Part shown: positions 1-8,540 of the stretch, piece by piece | Position numbering within the stretch: the first letter of the stretch is position 1 | Layout: each line of letters opens with the position of its first letter | Assembly (NCBI GenBank): GCA_038528235.1 | Contig: JBCBEX010000005.1 | Span: 1-64,000, forward strand | DNA from: JBCBEX01 sp038528235 | GTDB taxonomy: Bacteria; Bacteroidota; Rhodothermia; Rhodothermales; Rubricoccaceae | Reading direction: 5' to 3' | Length of the DNA stretch: 64,000 nt | Notes under the pieces: model-generated | What the model saw: the letters and a program-made list of their open reading frames with translations, nothing else | What the model was told of the DNA's origin: nothing | The model's database searches: none | Position numbers and translations under genes: made by a program

Positions 1-1005
1 TGCCCCAGTTACTGGGGCAAGCGCTCGCTCGCGCTCGACCTCGCCCACACCGAGGGGCGTGCCCTGCTGCACCGCCTCGTCCAGCAGAGCGATGTGGTGC
101 TGACCTCGTTCCGCCCCGGCGCTGGAGCGCGGCTCGGTGCCGACACGCCGACGCTGCGGGCGCTGAATCCTCGTGCGGTCGTTGCCTCGATCTCGGGCTA
201 CGGCCCGGACAACCCGCGCGCGGGCTACGACGCCGTCGTGCAGGCCGAGAGCGGCTGGATGTTCATGAACGGCGCCCCCGACGGCCCGGCGACGAAGCTG
301 CCCGTCGCGCTGGTGGACGTGCTCGCGGCGCACCAACTGAAGCAGGCGATCCTCGTGGCGCTCCTCCAGCGCGAGCAGACGGGCGAGGGCACTGCTGTCC
401 ATGTCGCGCTGCTGGACGCCGCCGTGAGCGCGCTCGTCAACCAGGCGAGCAACTGGCTGACCGCCGGGCACAGCCCGCAGCGGATGGGCTCGGCCCATCC
501 CAACATCGCGCCCTACGGCTCGCTCTTCCGCACCGCCGACGGGCACGACCTCTTGCTCGCGGTGGGCACCGACCGACAGTTCGCGCACCTCTGCGCGGTG
601 CTCGGCCTTGACCAACTGCAGGACGACCCGCGCTTTGCCACCAACGCGGCCCGCGTGCGCCACCGCGTAGCCCTCGAAGCACAGCTCGCCCCGCCGATTC
701 TCACGCACGAGCGCGACGCGCTACTAGCCCGCCTGCACGCGCGGCACGTCCCCGCAGGTGGCGTACGGTCGCTGCCCGACGTGTTCGCCGAGCCCGGACT
801 GCAGGCGCAAGTCGTGCGCGCCGACGGGCTCGCAGCTGTTCGTCAGGCCGCGTTCCAGATGGACGGCGTTGCGGCGCAAGCCCTGACCCCGCCGCCTGCC
901 TACGCCGCGGACACCGCCTCGGTGCTGCGCGACCGCCTCGGCCTCGACGCCACAGAGATTGCGCGCCTCGCTGAGGTCGGAGCCATCGAGACTGCGAGCG
1001 CGTAG
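1..1005 (+). CDS. CaiB/BaiF (class III) CoA-transferase, 5' truncated by window edge
   Basis: The frame is open from the first base and the translation begins in the family's N-terminal signature (YWGKRSLALDL, then GRALLHRLV and SDVVLTSFRPGA), so the start codon lies left of the window. About 334 residues are visible; the family usually runs to 380-400. Class III enzymes move CoA between carboxylic acids through an aspartyl-CoA thioester. The likely nucleophile is the Asp of VALLDAAV, codon at 415-417, after the usual GEGTAVHV strand. The substrate cannot be read from sequence. An aldo/keto reductase follows 40 bases downstream on the same strand, so co-transcription is possible. The family assignment is secure. 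Confidence 0.9.
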   Translation, partial: CPSYWGKRSLALDLAHTEGRALLHRLVQQSDVVLTSFRPGAGARLGADTPTLRALNPRAVVASISGYGPDNPRAGYDAVVQAESGWMFMNGAPDGPATKLPVALVDVLAAHQLKQAILVALLQREQTGEGTAVHVALLDAAVSALVNQASNWLTAGHSPQRMGSAHPNIAPYGSLFRTADGHDLLLAVGTDRQFAHLCAVLGLDQLQDDPRFATNAARVRHRVALEAQLAPPILTHERDALLARLHARHVPAGGVRSLPDVFAEPGLQAQVVRADGLAAVRQAAFQMDGVAAQALTPPPAYAADTASVLRDRLGLDATEIARLAEVGAIETASA

Positions 1006-1045
1006 GCGACATCTACGTCTCCTCACGTCTTTTCTCCTGCGTCTC

Positions 1046-1915
1046 ATGGCTACGCTTCCCGCTCACGGTTCCGGCACCTTTCACCTCGGCGGCACCATGC
1101 CCGTGCATCGCCTCGGCTTCGGCGCGATGCGCATCACCGGCGACGGTGTCTGGGGGCCCCCGAAGGACCACGCCAACGCGCTTGCCGTGCTCCGCCGCGC
1201 TGTCGACCTCGGCATCACGTTCATCGACACCGCCGATGCCTACGGCCCGGACGTCTCTGAAGACCTCATCGCCGAAGCGCTGCACCCGTATGCCGACGGG
1301 GTCGTGATCGCCACGAAGGGCGGGCTCACGCGACAGGGGCCAAGCCAGTGGGCTCCTGTTGGGCGGCCCGAGTACCTGCGCCAGTGCTGCGAGATGAGCC
1401 TCCGCCGCCTCAAGCTCGACGCGATCCCGCTCTACCAACTCCACCGCATCGACCCGCGCGTGCCGCAGGACGAGCAGTTTGGCGTGCTCAAAGACTTGCA
1501 GGACGAGGGCAAGGTGGTGCACCTCGGGCTCTCGGAGGTCGGCGTTGCCGAGATCGAAGCGGCGGCTCGGCACTTCACGGTAGCCACTGTGCAAAATCGC
1601 TACAGTCTCGGCCACCGCGAGCACGAGGCCGTCGTCGACCATTGCGACGCACATGGCATCGGCTTTATCCCGTGGTATCCCCTCGACGCTGGCAAGCTTT
1701 CCAGCAGCGATGTCCTCACCGAGACCGCTGAGGCGCTGGGAGCTACGCACGCGCAGGTGGCGCTCGCCTGGCTGCTCAGGCGCTCGGCCACGATGCTGCC
1801 TATTCCAGGCACCGGTAGCCTAGCTCACCTGGAGGAAAACACCGACGCGGCCACACTCAATCTGGAAGATGAACATTTCAAGAAGCTGAGTGCGGCGACT
1901 AAAGCGACGGCATGA
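1046..1915 (+). CDS. aldo/keto reductase
   Basis: NADPH-dependent oxidoreductase of the AKR superfamily, a cytosolic TIM barrel. The 289-residue protein shows the catalytic tetrad: Asp61 and Tyr66 (IDTADAYGP), Lys91 (IATKGG) and His133 (YQLHRID). The coenzyme-binding end carries LPIPGTGSLAHLEEN near the C-terminus. An earlier in-frame start at 959 would overlap the preceding gene and add arginine-rich sequence without homology, so ATG 1046 is preferred. The set of motifs resembles the YdbC/pyridoxal-reductase-like branch, but the real substrate is unknown. Confidence 0.88.
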   Translation: MATLPAHGSGTFHLGGTMPVHRLGFGAMRITGDGVWGPPKDHANALAVLRRAVDLGITFIDTADAYGPDVSEDLIAEALHPYADGVVIATKGGLTRQGPSQWAPVGRPEYLRQCCEMSLRRLKLDAIPLYQLHRIDPRVPQDEQFGVLKDLQDEGKVVHLGLSEVGVAEIEAAARHFTVATVQNRYSLGHREHEAVVDHCDAHGIGFIPWYPLDAGKLSSSDVLTETAEALGATHAQVALAWLLRRSATMLPIPGTGSLAHLEENTDAATLNLEDEHFKKLSAATKATA

Positions 1916-1981
1916 CTGGCCGAATGGGCACGCGGTTTGACTGAGGTAGGCTCATGCACTTCTAGTCGCCCTTCTCCCTGC

Positions 1982-2380
1982 ATGTCTCTAGTCCCGATGT
2001 CGAATTCTCCCTCGTCCGAGCAACTGCACCGTCTGGTTCTTCTCTATTTAGCCGTAGCCTACGGACAAGACCGTACGCTGCACCCCCGTGAGGAAGCCGC
2101 GATCGTCCACCTCGTCCAGCGCTGGGTGCCGAGGCTGAGCGGCGCGCAGGTTCGCTCCGTGGTGACGACGGCCCTGACGGCCTACCGCGGAGGCACGCTA
2201 TGCAACGTAGACTGCCTAGCCGCCTCCCTCGCCGAGTGGCTGGACGAGGCCACGCGCCTCGCCGTTCTTGCCGACCTGGGCCGCGTTGCTCGCGCCGACG
2301 GAGTGCTCTCCTTGGAGGAAGCAGCAACCATCCGCCGCATCCGCTCAGTCTGGAAGCACGGACTCGCCTGGCAAAAGTAG
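1982..2380 (+). CDS. TerB-like helical protein
   Basis: A protein of about 132 residues, predicted all-helical. It has the paired pattern of TerB-family proteins: two repeats with acidic loops, around YGQDRTLHPREEAAI and RADGVLSLEEAATIRRI. TerB proteins bind divalent metal through such acidic clusters and occur in stress and tellurite-resistance contexts, but many stand alone with no known role. No other ter gene is nearby. The start is uncertain: ATG 1982 and ATG 1997 are both plausible, and a TTG at 1937 adds non-conserved sequence. Confidence 0.6.
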   Translation: MSLVPMSNSPSSEQLHRLVLLYLAVAYGQDRTLHPREEAAIVHLVQRWVPRLSGAQVRSVVTTALTAYRGGTLCNVDCLAASLAEWLDEATRLAVLADLGRVARADGVLSLEEAATIRRIRSVWKHGLAWQK

Positions 2381-2425
2381 ACAGCAGCCGTTTGCGTTTT
2401 CATACGGCCCTCCTGCTCACATACT

Positions 2426-2462
2426 AACGCGCCTCGATCCCACTGGGAGATCGAGGCGCGTT
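2426..2462. terminator. 14-bp hairpin between convergent genes
   Basis: A perfect 14-bp stem (2426-2439 with 2449-2462) and 9-base loop lie between the TerB-like gene and the end of rho, which converge here. There is no clear T-run on either side, so it may stop transcription in both directions with help or simply protect the two 3' ends. Confidence 0.7.
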
Positions 2463-2486
2463 GCTGTTGGATAGAGCCGATGCCGC

Positions 2487-4217
2487 CTACAGTTCAGCGG
2501 GGATCAGCTCGTTGAGCAGGTGCGCGTTCGTCGGCGACATCTGGATGTGCTTGATGAGCGCCTGCATCGCCTCGACGGGGTGGCGCGAGTTGAGCGCGCG
2601 CAGCAGCATGTGGTGCTGGACGGTCGCGTCGCCGAGGAGGCGTTCCTCGTTGCGCGTGCCCGACTTGCGGAGGTTGATCGCCGGGAAGATGCGCTTGTCG
2701 GCGAGTTCGCGGTCGAGGACGATCTCCGCGTTGCCGGTGCCCTTGAACTCCTCGAAGATCACGTCGTCCATGCGGCTGCCCGTCTCGATGAGCGCCGTGG
2801 CGATGATCGTGAGCGAGCCGCCGCCTTCGATGTTGCGCGCCGCGCCAAAGATGCGGCGGGGGACGACGAGTGCCTTCGAGTCGAGGCCGCCCGACATGGT
2901 GCGGCCGGAGCCGCCCTTGAACATGTTGAACGTGCGGCCGAGGCGCGTGATCGAGTCGAGGAGCATCACCACGTCGTGGCCCTGCTCGACGAGGCGTCGG
3001 CTGTACTCGAACGCCAGCGTGGCCACGCGGACGTGGTTGTCCTCCTGGAAGTCGTTCGACGAGGCGAAGACGCGCGCGGGCGTGTTGCGGATGAAGTCGG
3101 TGACCTCCTCCGGGCGCTCGTCGATGAGGAGCGCGATGAGCTTCGTGTCGGGGTGGTTGTGCGCGATGCCGGTGGCGAGCTTCTTGAGCATCACCGTCTT
3201 GCCAGTGCGCGGCGGCGCGACGATGAGCGCGCGCTGCCCCTTGCCGAGCGGAGCGACGAGCTCCACGACCCGCATCGAGATGTCGGTCGGGCTCGTGACG
3301 AGGTTGAACTTCTCGTTTGGGTAGACGACGAGGCCGCGATCGAAGTCCTCGACCTGCTTCCACTCGTCGGGCTCCATGCCCATCACAGCATCGACTTGCG
3401 AGACCTGCATGGCGCCTTTGCGGCCGGGCTTGAGCTCGCCTTTGATGACTGCGCCGTCGCGGATGTTGAACTTCTGGATGAGCGGGGGCGGCATGAACGA
3501 GTCGTTGTCGCCCTTCGGCAGCGCGTAGTGGAGATCGCGGATGAAGCCGAACTTCTTATCGCCGATCATCTCCAGCATGCCCTCGAACGGGACGCCGGGC
3601 TTGCTGCTGCCGCCGCCCTTGTTGCCCTTCTTGGAACGGCTGCGCTTGCTGCGCTTGCTGCGACCGTTGCGGCTGGACCGGCCGTCGTCGTCGCTGTCGG
3701 ACTCGTCGGCATCGTCGCGGCCCTGCGGGGCGTCGTTGCTGGAGGCGGCATCGCTGGAGGCTACGGGTGCGTCGTCCTGCGCGTCGTCGCTGGAGGCCAC
3801 GGGCTGCGGCTCGGCCTTGCGGCGCGTGCGCCGGCGGCGCGGCTTCGGCGCCTCTTCGGCGGCGGGAGCGCTCTCAGCCTCCGGCGGCGCCTCAGCCGAG
3901 GAGGCCTCCGGCTCCGTCGCAGCCACGTCGGCGGCAGGCTCGGCCTTTCTGCGACGAGTGCTGCGGCGGCGTGGCTTTGGCTTGGCGTCGTCAGCCGATG
4001 GCTGCGCGGCGTCGCCCTGCTCGGCGTCGGCCTTGGTGGCCTCGACCTTCTTCGCGCGGGTGCGGCGGGTACGTTTGGGGGGCGCCTCGGCCTGCTCGGT
4101 GCCCTCGGCGGCGGTCTGCGCGTCCGGGGCATCGGGCTGGGCCTGCGTGTCCTGCGAGGCGGGAGACGCCGACGCGGCGTCTTGCTCAGCGCGCTTGGCG
4201 CTTGGGGTACGTGCCAT
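2487..4217 (-). CDS. rho: transcription termination factor Rho with long disordered N-terminal extension
   Basis: Hexameric RNA-dependent ATPase/translocase that ends transcription. Of 576 residues, the conserved core starts near 208: an OB-fold RNA-binding domain (GVPFEGMLEMI, FGFIRDLHYALP), the Walker A motif APPRTGKT at 334-341, LLIDERPEEVTDF at 363-375 and Walker B VVMLLDSITRL at 416-426. Residues 1-207 are low-complexity Ala/Glu/Asp/Pro sequence broken by basic patches (about 49-57, 82-91, 125-134, 186-200) and predicted disordered. The SAP-like Rho_N helical bundle that usually precedes the OB fold is not recognisable. Long disordered insertions in Rho are known from Bacteroidota and Actinobacteria. 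The gene is followed by a 776-base leader region before the next gene. Confidence 0.97.
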   Translation of the reverse strand: MARTPSAKRAEQDAASASPASQDTQAQPDAPDAQTAAEGTEQAEAPPKRTRRTRAKKVEATKADAEQGDAAQPSADDAKPKPRRRSTRRRKAEPAADVAATEPEASSAEAPPEAESAPAAEEAPKPRRRRTRRKAEPQPVASSDDAQDDAPVASSDAASSNDAPQGRDDADESDSDDDGRSSRNGRSKRSKRSRSKKGNKGGGSSKPGVPFEGMLEMIGDKKFGFIRDLHYALPKGDNDSFMPPPLIQKFNIRDGAVIKGELKPGRKGAMQVSQVDAVMGMEPDEWKQVEDFDRGLVVYPNEKFNLVTSPTDISMRVVELVAPLGKGQRALIVAPPRTGKTVMLKKLATGIAHNHPDTKLIALLIDERPEEVTDFIRNTPARVFASSNDFQEDNHVRVATLAFEYSRRLVEQGHDVVMLLDSITRLGRTFNMFKGGSGRTMSGGLDSKALVVPRRIFGAARNIEGGGSLTIIATALIETGSRMDDVIFEEFKGTGNAEIVLDRELADKRIFPAINLRKSGTRNEERLLGDATVQHHMLLRALNSRHPVEAMQALIKHIQMSPTNAHLLNELIPAEL

Positions 4218-4993
4218 GAATCAGTGTGGTTGGGAAAGGCTTCGCGCCCACGCACGGGGCGGGCAGAAGCGGTCGGGTAGGCCACAGCGGCCCGCAGTGG
4301 CTCCGCGTGGGGCCAGGCCAGGACGGCCGGCCGTACAGAGCAACCACGCAAACGGCGTGGCGAGTGAAACAGAGAAAATCAGGGGAGGCGGACTGACCCG
4401 ACGCGGGTCAGGGCAGGGGCATACCGGGGAGGCCCCGATGGAGCAGCACACAGGCGCCACGTCCATTAGGTGGCCGTGGGGATCAAGGCGAGAGGAGGGC
4501 AAGCCAGCTTGGGGGACGGCCTCAACAACGCAGAGCCACGGTGCGAACGCAACAAGAACCGAGCCATCGTGCTCAGACCGTCGGGGGTTCGCGGTCGCGC
4601 CCATGTCCATCGTCAGGGCCTCGATGCCAGCGCTCAGCCCCAACAACGGTGGGCACCTTGGGAGCGAACGAGTGGCCCCATGAGCACGGCTGTGAAGTCA
4701 AGACCGCGCAATATAGAAAGGGTTCCCTTCTCACGCCAAGTCCTTGTGCCAGCACCCGTGCTCAGCTCCGCTGCTCGTTTTCCACGAGCGCTCGTGCCCA
4801 TTGGTGACAACGCAGGGCGGACTGGGGTCATCTCATGCGTTCACAGGATGCGGCGCCCTCTGCTGGACTTCTACCCTAGAGCACACCCATCCAGCGCGTA
4901 CCCTCGCCTACCTTTCCCCTCTGCCGCCCGCGTAAACGCATGCCTGCCATCGTCCTGCAGCCGTCTCCTTCACTTCCAACGCTCCCCTCCGTC
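4218..4993. other. long intergenic region between rho and the response regulator
   Basis: 776 bases separate the divergently transcribed rho and response-regulator genes. I see no convincing coding sequence: the open frames have atypical composition and no recognisable motifs. The region should hold both promoters and the rho leader. The only structure I noted is the small hairpin at 4393-4411. A TACCTTTCC box near 4910 is a possible -7 element for the rightward gene, but it lacks a TTTG partner. Confidence 0.6.
4393..4411 (-). promoter_or_regulatory. palindrome in the rho leader
   Basis: A perfect 8-bp stem (CTGACCCG with CGGGTCAG) closes a 3-base loop about 180 bases upstream of the rho start. 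It could be an operator-like palindrome or part of a leader RNA structure; rho leaders are often autoregulatory. There is no direct evidence of function. Confidence 0.3.
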
Positions 4994-5686
4994 ATGACTG
5001 GATCTTCCCCCCTGTGCGTCTGGGTGGTCGAGGACGACGCGGCCTACCGCGACACGCTGAGGCTCGTGCTCGACCAGACGCCGGGGATGACCTGCGGCGA
5101 GACCTTTGGCAGTGTCGAGGAGGCGCGAGCCTGGCTCGACCTGGGCGTCGCGGCGGAGGCTCGCCCTGAGGTGTTGCTCCTCGATGTTAACCTCCCTGGC
5201 ATGGACGGGATCGAAGGACTGGGGCACCTCAAGGCCCGGCTTCCCGAGACCGGTATCCTGATGCTCACCATCCGCGACGATGCCGCAACGATCTACCGAG
5301 CGCTTGGCGCGGGCGCCTCGGGCTACCTCCTGAAAAATGCGGACGTGGACCAACTGCTCGACGGCGTTCGGCAGGCCCATCGCGGCGGCATGCTCATGCC
5401 CGCCCCCGTCGCCCGTCAGGTCGCTACGTTTTTCCAGACGCACCAGGCTCCGCAGGACTACGGCCTCACCAACCGGGAACGCGACGTCCTCGCCGAGATG
5501 ACCAAGGGCTACTCGCAGAAGGAGATTGCCGCGCGCCTCTTCATTGCCCCCAACACGGTCAACACGCACGTGCAACACATCTACGAGAAGCTCCACGTCC
5601 ACTCGGGCATCGCCGCGGTGGCCAAGGCGGTCCGGGAACGGCTCGTCTCGGAGCAAGACGGAGTGAGGGAAGACCTGCAGGAATGA
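4994..5686 (+). CDS. NarL/LuxR-family response regulator
   Basis: DNA-binding response regulator of 230 residues. The receiver domain spans about 8-125, with acidic pocket Glu13-Asp14-Asp15, phosphoacceptor Asp64 (LLLDVNLPGMDG), Thr92 and Lys114 (YLLKNADVD). A LuxR-type helix-turn-helix covers about 157-212 (LTNRERDVLAEMTKGYSQKEIAARLFI, then TVNTHV). No histidine kinase lies beside it, so it is an orphan in this window. ATG 4994 places VWVVEDD close to the N-terminus, as usual; ATG 4940 is in frame and possible. Confidence 0.93.
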   Translation: MTGSSPLCVWVVEDDAAYRDTLRLVLDQTPGMTCGETFGSVEEARAWLDLGVAAEARPEVLLLDVNLPGMDGIEGLGHLKARLPETGILMLTIRDDAATIYRALGAGASGYLLKNADVDQLLDGVRQAHRGGMLMPAPVARQVATFFQTHQAPQDYGLTNRERDVLAEMTKGYSQKEIAARLFIAPNTVNTHVQHIYEKLHVHSGIAAVAKAVRERLVSEQDGVREDLQE

Positions 5687-5736
5687 GGCACCGTGCCCTC
5701 GACGCATCGCGCTCCACGGCAGCTGACCTCAACAGA

Positions 5737-5767
5737 AAGCGCCGGCCCTGGAATAGGACCGGCGCTT
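5737..5767. terminator. hairpin between the response regulator and tRNA-fMet
   Basis: A 9-bp perfect stem (5737-5745 with 5759-5767) separates the rightward response regulator from the leftward tRNA. On the minus strand the hairpin is followed by TTCTGTT, so it may serve the tRNA best. It could act in both directions. Confidence 0.6.
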
Positions 5768-5772
5768 GGTAG

Positions 5773-5844
5773 TAGCGGGGACAGGATTCGAACCTGCGAC
5801 CTTCGGGTTATGAGCCCGACGAGATACCACTTCTCCACCCCGCA
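5773..5844 (-). tRNA. initiator tRNA-fMet (anticodon CAT)
   Basis: A full cloverleaf can be folded on the minus strand: acceptor TGCGGGG with CCCCGCT, D stem GAGA/TCTC, anticodon stem TCGGG/CCCGA with loop CTCATAA, T stem GCAGG/CCTGT with loop TTCGAAT. Three consecutive G-C pairs at the base of the anticodon stem and an unpaired 1-72 position (here T-T) are the hallmarks of bacterial initiator tRNA. The discriminator is A. CCA is not encoded (CTA follows), so it would be added by nucleotidyltransferase. Confidence 0.95.
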
Positions 5845-6029
5845 GTGTGTATACCAATGTATGGGGCAACCGAGCGGTCGTTCCGCTGTGGGAGACGGAA
5901 TCTGGTAAAGATCCGATAAAGTGGAACGCCTACCTTCGGGAGGTCTCGGCTACACCCGGCTCAAAACGAGCCGAGTGTCCCTATTTTTCAGCTTCGTTGC
6001 TGTCCGACCTGCCTGCCTTTTTCCTACTC

Positions 6030-7229
6030 ATGGCCACGGTCCACCCCTTCCGCGCGCTGCGCCCACTCCCGGAGCACGCCGAGGAAGTCGCCTGCGTCCC
6101 CTACGACGTCATCAACACCGAGGAAGCACTTCAGCTTGCCGCGGGCCGCCCCCGCTCCTTCCTGCACGTCATCCGCCCCGAGATCGACCTACCGCCTGGC
6201 ACCGACGAGCATGACGAGGCCGTCTATGCCAAAGGCGCCGAGAACCTCCGCGCGCTCGCGGCCGACGAGGCCACCATCCAGGAGGAGACGCCCGCGCTCT
6301 ACGTCTACCAACTCGTCATGGACGAGCGCCCGCAAGTCGGCGTGTTCGCCTGCGTGAGCGTCGCCGAGTACGACGACGACACCATCCTCAAGCACGAGAA
6401 GACCCGCCCGGCGAAGGAGGACGACCGCACGCGCCACATCCTCACGCAGGAAGCGCACGCCGAGCCGGTGATGCTCACCTACCGCGGCACCGACGCCATC
6501 GACGACCTCGTGAACGACGCGATGGAGGGCGAGCCGCTCTACGATTTCACCGCCACCGACGGTGTCCAGCATACGATCTGGAAGGTCGACGCCCCGCAGC
6601 CGCTCGTGGATGCCTTTGCCGAGGTCGACAACCTCTACATCGCCGACGGGCACCACCGCTGCGCCGCCGCCAGCCGCGCGGCCAAAGAGCGCCCGGACAA
6701 CCCCGAGGCCCAGCGCTTCCCAGCGGTGCTCTTCCCCGTCGAGGAGATGGAGATCTTGCCCTACAACCGCACCATCAAGAAGCTGCCCGCCGGCAAGCGC
6801 CGCTTCCTCCAGCAGCTCGAGTACCAGTTCGACGTGGAGCCGGTGCTCTTCGCCGACCCCGACCAGCCCGGCGAGATCCGCCTCTACTTCGGCGACAGCC
6901 AGTGGTACCGCCTCGACCTCCCCGTGACGGAGCGCGGCGGCGTGGCGGACACGCTCGACGTGGCACGCCTCGCCGAGCACATTCTGGAGCCGTTGCTCCG
7001 GATCAGCGATCCGCGCACGGACGAGAACATCGCCTTCGTGGGCGGCATCCGTGGCACCGGCGAGCTCGAACGCCTTGTCAACATCGGCGAGGCGGAGCTC
7101 GGCATCGCGATGTACGCCACCGACCCTGACGAGCTCCTCGACGTCTCGGACGCGGGCGAGCTCATGCCGCCGAAGTCGACCTGGTTCGAACCCAAGCTCC
7201 GCAGCGGCCTGCTTGTTCATCTGTTTTGA
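6030..7229 (+). CDS. DUF1015 family protein
   Basis: A 399-residue cytosolic protein of the DUF1015 family. Family marks are FRALRP near the N-terminus, VPYDVIN at 23-29, KHEKTR at 121-126 and the invariant-looking DGHHRCAAA at 206-214. No biochemical function is established that I know of. DUF1015 genes often sit beside serA or serC, and here serA follows 95 bases downstream on the same strand, which suggests a link to serine synthesis. ATG 6030 is chosen because the in-frame sequence before it runs through the region next to the tRNA and lacks homology. Confidence 0.88.
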   Translation: MATVHPFRALRPLPEHAEEVACVPYDVINTEEALQLAAGRPRSFLHVIRPEIDLPPGTDEHDEAVYAKGAENLRALAADEATIQEETPALYVYQLVMDERPQVGVFACVSVAEYDDDTILKHEKTRPAKEDDRTRHILTQEAHAEPVMLTYRGTDAIDDLVNDAMEGEPLYDFTATDGVQHTIWKVDAPQPLVDAFAEVDNLYIADGHHRCAAASRAAKERPDNPEAQRFPAVLFPVEEMEILPYNRTIKKLPAGKRRFLQQLEYQFDVEPVLFADPDQPGEIRLYFGDSQWYRLDLPVTERGGVADTLDVARLAEHILEPLLRISDPRTDENIAFVGGIRGTGELERLVNIGEAELGIAMYATDPDELLDVSDAGELMPPKSTWFEPKLRSGLLVHLF

Positions 7230-7324
7230 GTGAGGCCGTGTTGCAGTGAGGCGGTGGTGCGGTGATCACGCGCGTCCACCCACAGCGACACCGCCGCACC
7301 GACCCACCGCCTCACTCTCCCCCC

Positions 7325-8521
7325 ATGCATCTCCTCATCGCGGACAAGTTTTCCGACGCGGCGCAGGACGAACTCCGCGCGGCCGGGCACACAGTCGCGT
7401 ACGACCCCACGCTCAAGGGCGATGCCCTCATCGAGGCGCTGCGCGCGGAGCAGCCGCAGGTGCTCCTCGTCCGCTCGACCAAGGTGACGGCTGAGGCGCT
7501 TGACGCGTCGAACGCACTGGAGCTGATCGTGCGCGCCGGGGCTGGCGTGGACACCATCGACGTGGCGGGCGCAGCGGAGCGCGGGCTCTTCGTGGCGAAC
7601 TGCCCGGGCAAGAACGCCGCGGCCGTTGCTGAATTGGCGTTCGGACTGATCGTCGCGCTCGACCGGCGCATCCCGGACAACGTGATCGCGGCGCGGGCTG
7701 GGCGCTGGGACAAAGCGGGGTTTTCCAAGGCGCGCGGGCTGAAGGGCCGGACGCTCGGCCTTGTCGGGATGGGCCACATCGGGCGGGCCATGGTGGAGCG
7801 CGCGCGCGGGTTCGGTATGCCTGTGGTGGCGTGGAGCCGCTCGCTCACGCCGGAGCAGGCGACCGCGCTCGGCATCGGCTATGCGGAGTCGCCGATGAAG
7901 GTAGCGGCCCGCGCCGACATCGTGAGCCTGCACGTGGCGGCGACGCCCGAGACGCACCACCTCGCCAACGGGGCCTTCTTCGAGGCGATGCAGCCCGGCG
8001 CGTTCTTTCTCAACACCGCGCGCGAGAGCGTGGTGGACGAGGAGGCGCTCGCGTGGGCCGTCCGCGAGAAAGGCATCCGCGCGGCCACGGACGTCCCCGC
8101 AGGCGAACCCGCTGCCAAGCAGACCGACTGGACGCACCCGCTCGCCGACGACCTCTACCTCACGCACCACATCGGCGCGTCTACGGCGCAGGCAACCGAA
8201 GCCATCGGCCAGGAGGCGGCGCGCGTGATCCTGACCTATGCCGAGACGGGCCAGGTCCCGAACGTGGTCAACCTCGCCGTCGCCACGCCCGCGACGCACC
8301 TTCTCACGGTCCGCCACCGCGACCAGGTCGGCGTCCTCGCGGGCGTCCTCGACCACGTCCGGCAGGCCGACTGGAACGTGCAGGAAATGGAAAACCTCAT
8401 CTTCGAGGGGCACGCTGCCGCCTGTGCTCGCATCCGCTTCCAAGGCGACCCGAGCGACGAGGCGCTCGCACGCATCCAGGGCTCGGAGGGCGTGCTCGCT
8501 GCGACGGTCATCGCACTGTGA
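7325..8521 (+). CDS. serA: D-3-phosphoglycerate dehydrogenase with ACT domain
   Basis: First enzyme of serine biosynthesis: oxidises 3-phosphoglycerate to 3-phosphohydroxypyruvate with NAD. The protein has 398 residues: a catalytic domain, the Rossmann motif GMGHIG at 148-153, catalytic Arg233 (NTARES), Glu261 (DVPAGEP) and the His pair at 281-282 (THHIGAST), then a C-terminal ACT domain from about 325 that in other SerA proteins senses serine. This is the type with a single ACT and no intervening domain. It lies between a DUF1015 gene and an acyltransferase in the same direction. ATG 7325 is supported by MHLLIADKFS, the usual beginning. Confidence 0.93.
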   Translation: MHLLIADKFSDAAQDELRAAGHTVAYDPTLKGDALIEALRAEQPQVLLVRSTKVTAEALDASNALELIVRAGAGVDTIDVAGAAERGLFVANCPGKNAAAVAELAFGLIVALDRRIPDNVIAARAGRWDKAGFSKARGLKGRTLGLVGMGHIGRAMVERARGFGMPVVAWSRSLTPEQATALGIGYAESPMKVAARADIVSLHVAATPETHHLANGAFFEAMQPGAFFLNTARESVVDEEALAWAVREKGIRAATDVPAGEPAAKQTDWTHPLADDLYLTHHIGASTAQATEAIGQEAARVILTYAETGQVPNVVNLAVATPATHLLTVRHRDQVGVLAGVLDHVRQADWNVQEMENLIFEGHAAACARIRFQGDPSDEALARIQGSEGVLAATVIAL

Positions 8522-8540
8522 GCCGGGCTCCAGACTGCGC

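Noticed and set aside
4470..4997. Open frame in the rho/response-regulator gap
   Set aside because: Composition is unlike real genes here, there is no motif, and it overlaps the response regulator start.
5581..5908. Open frames crossing the tRNA on both strands (containing SQVRILSPLL and RIRTCDLRV)
   Set aside because: Both are translations of tRNA sequence, a well-known source of false genes.
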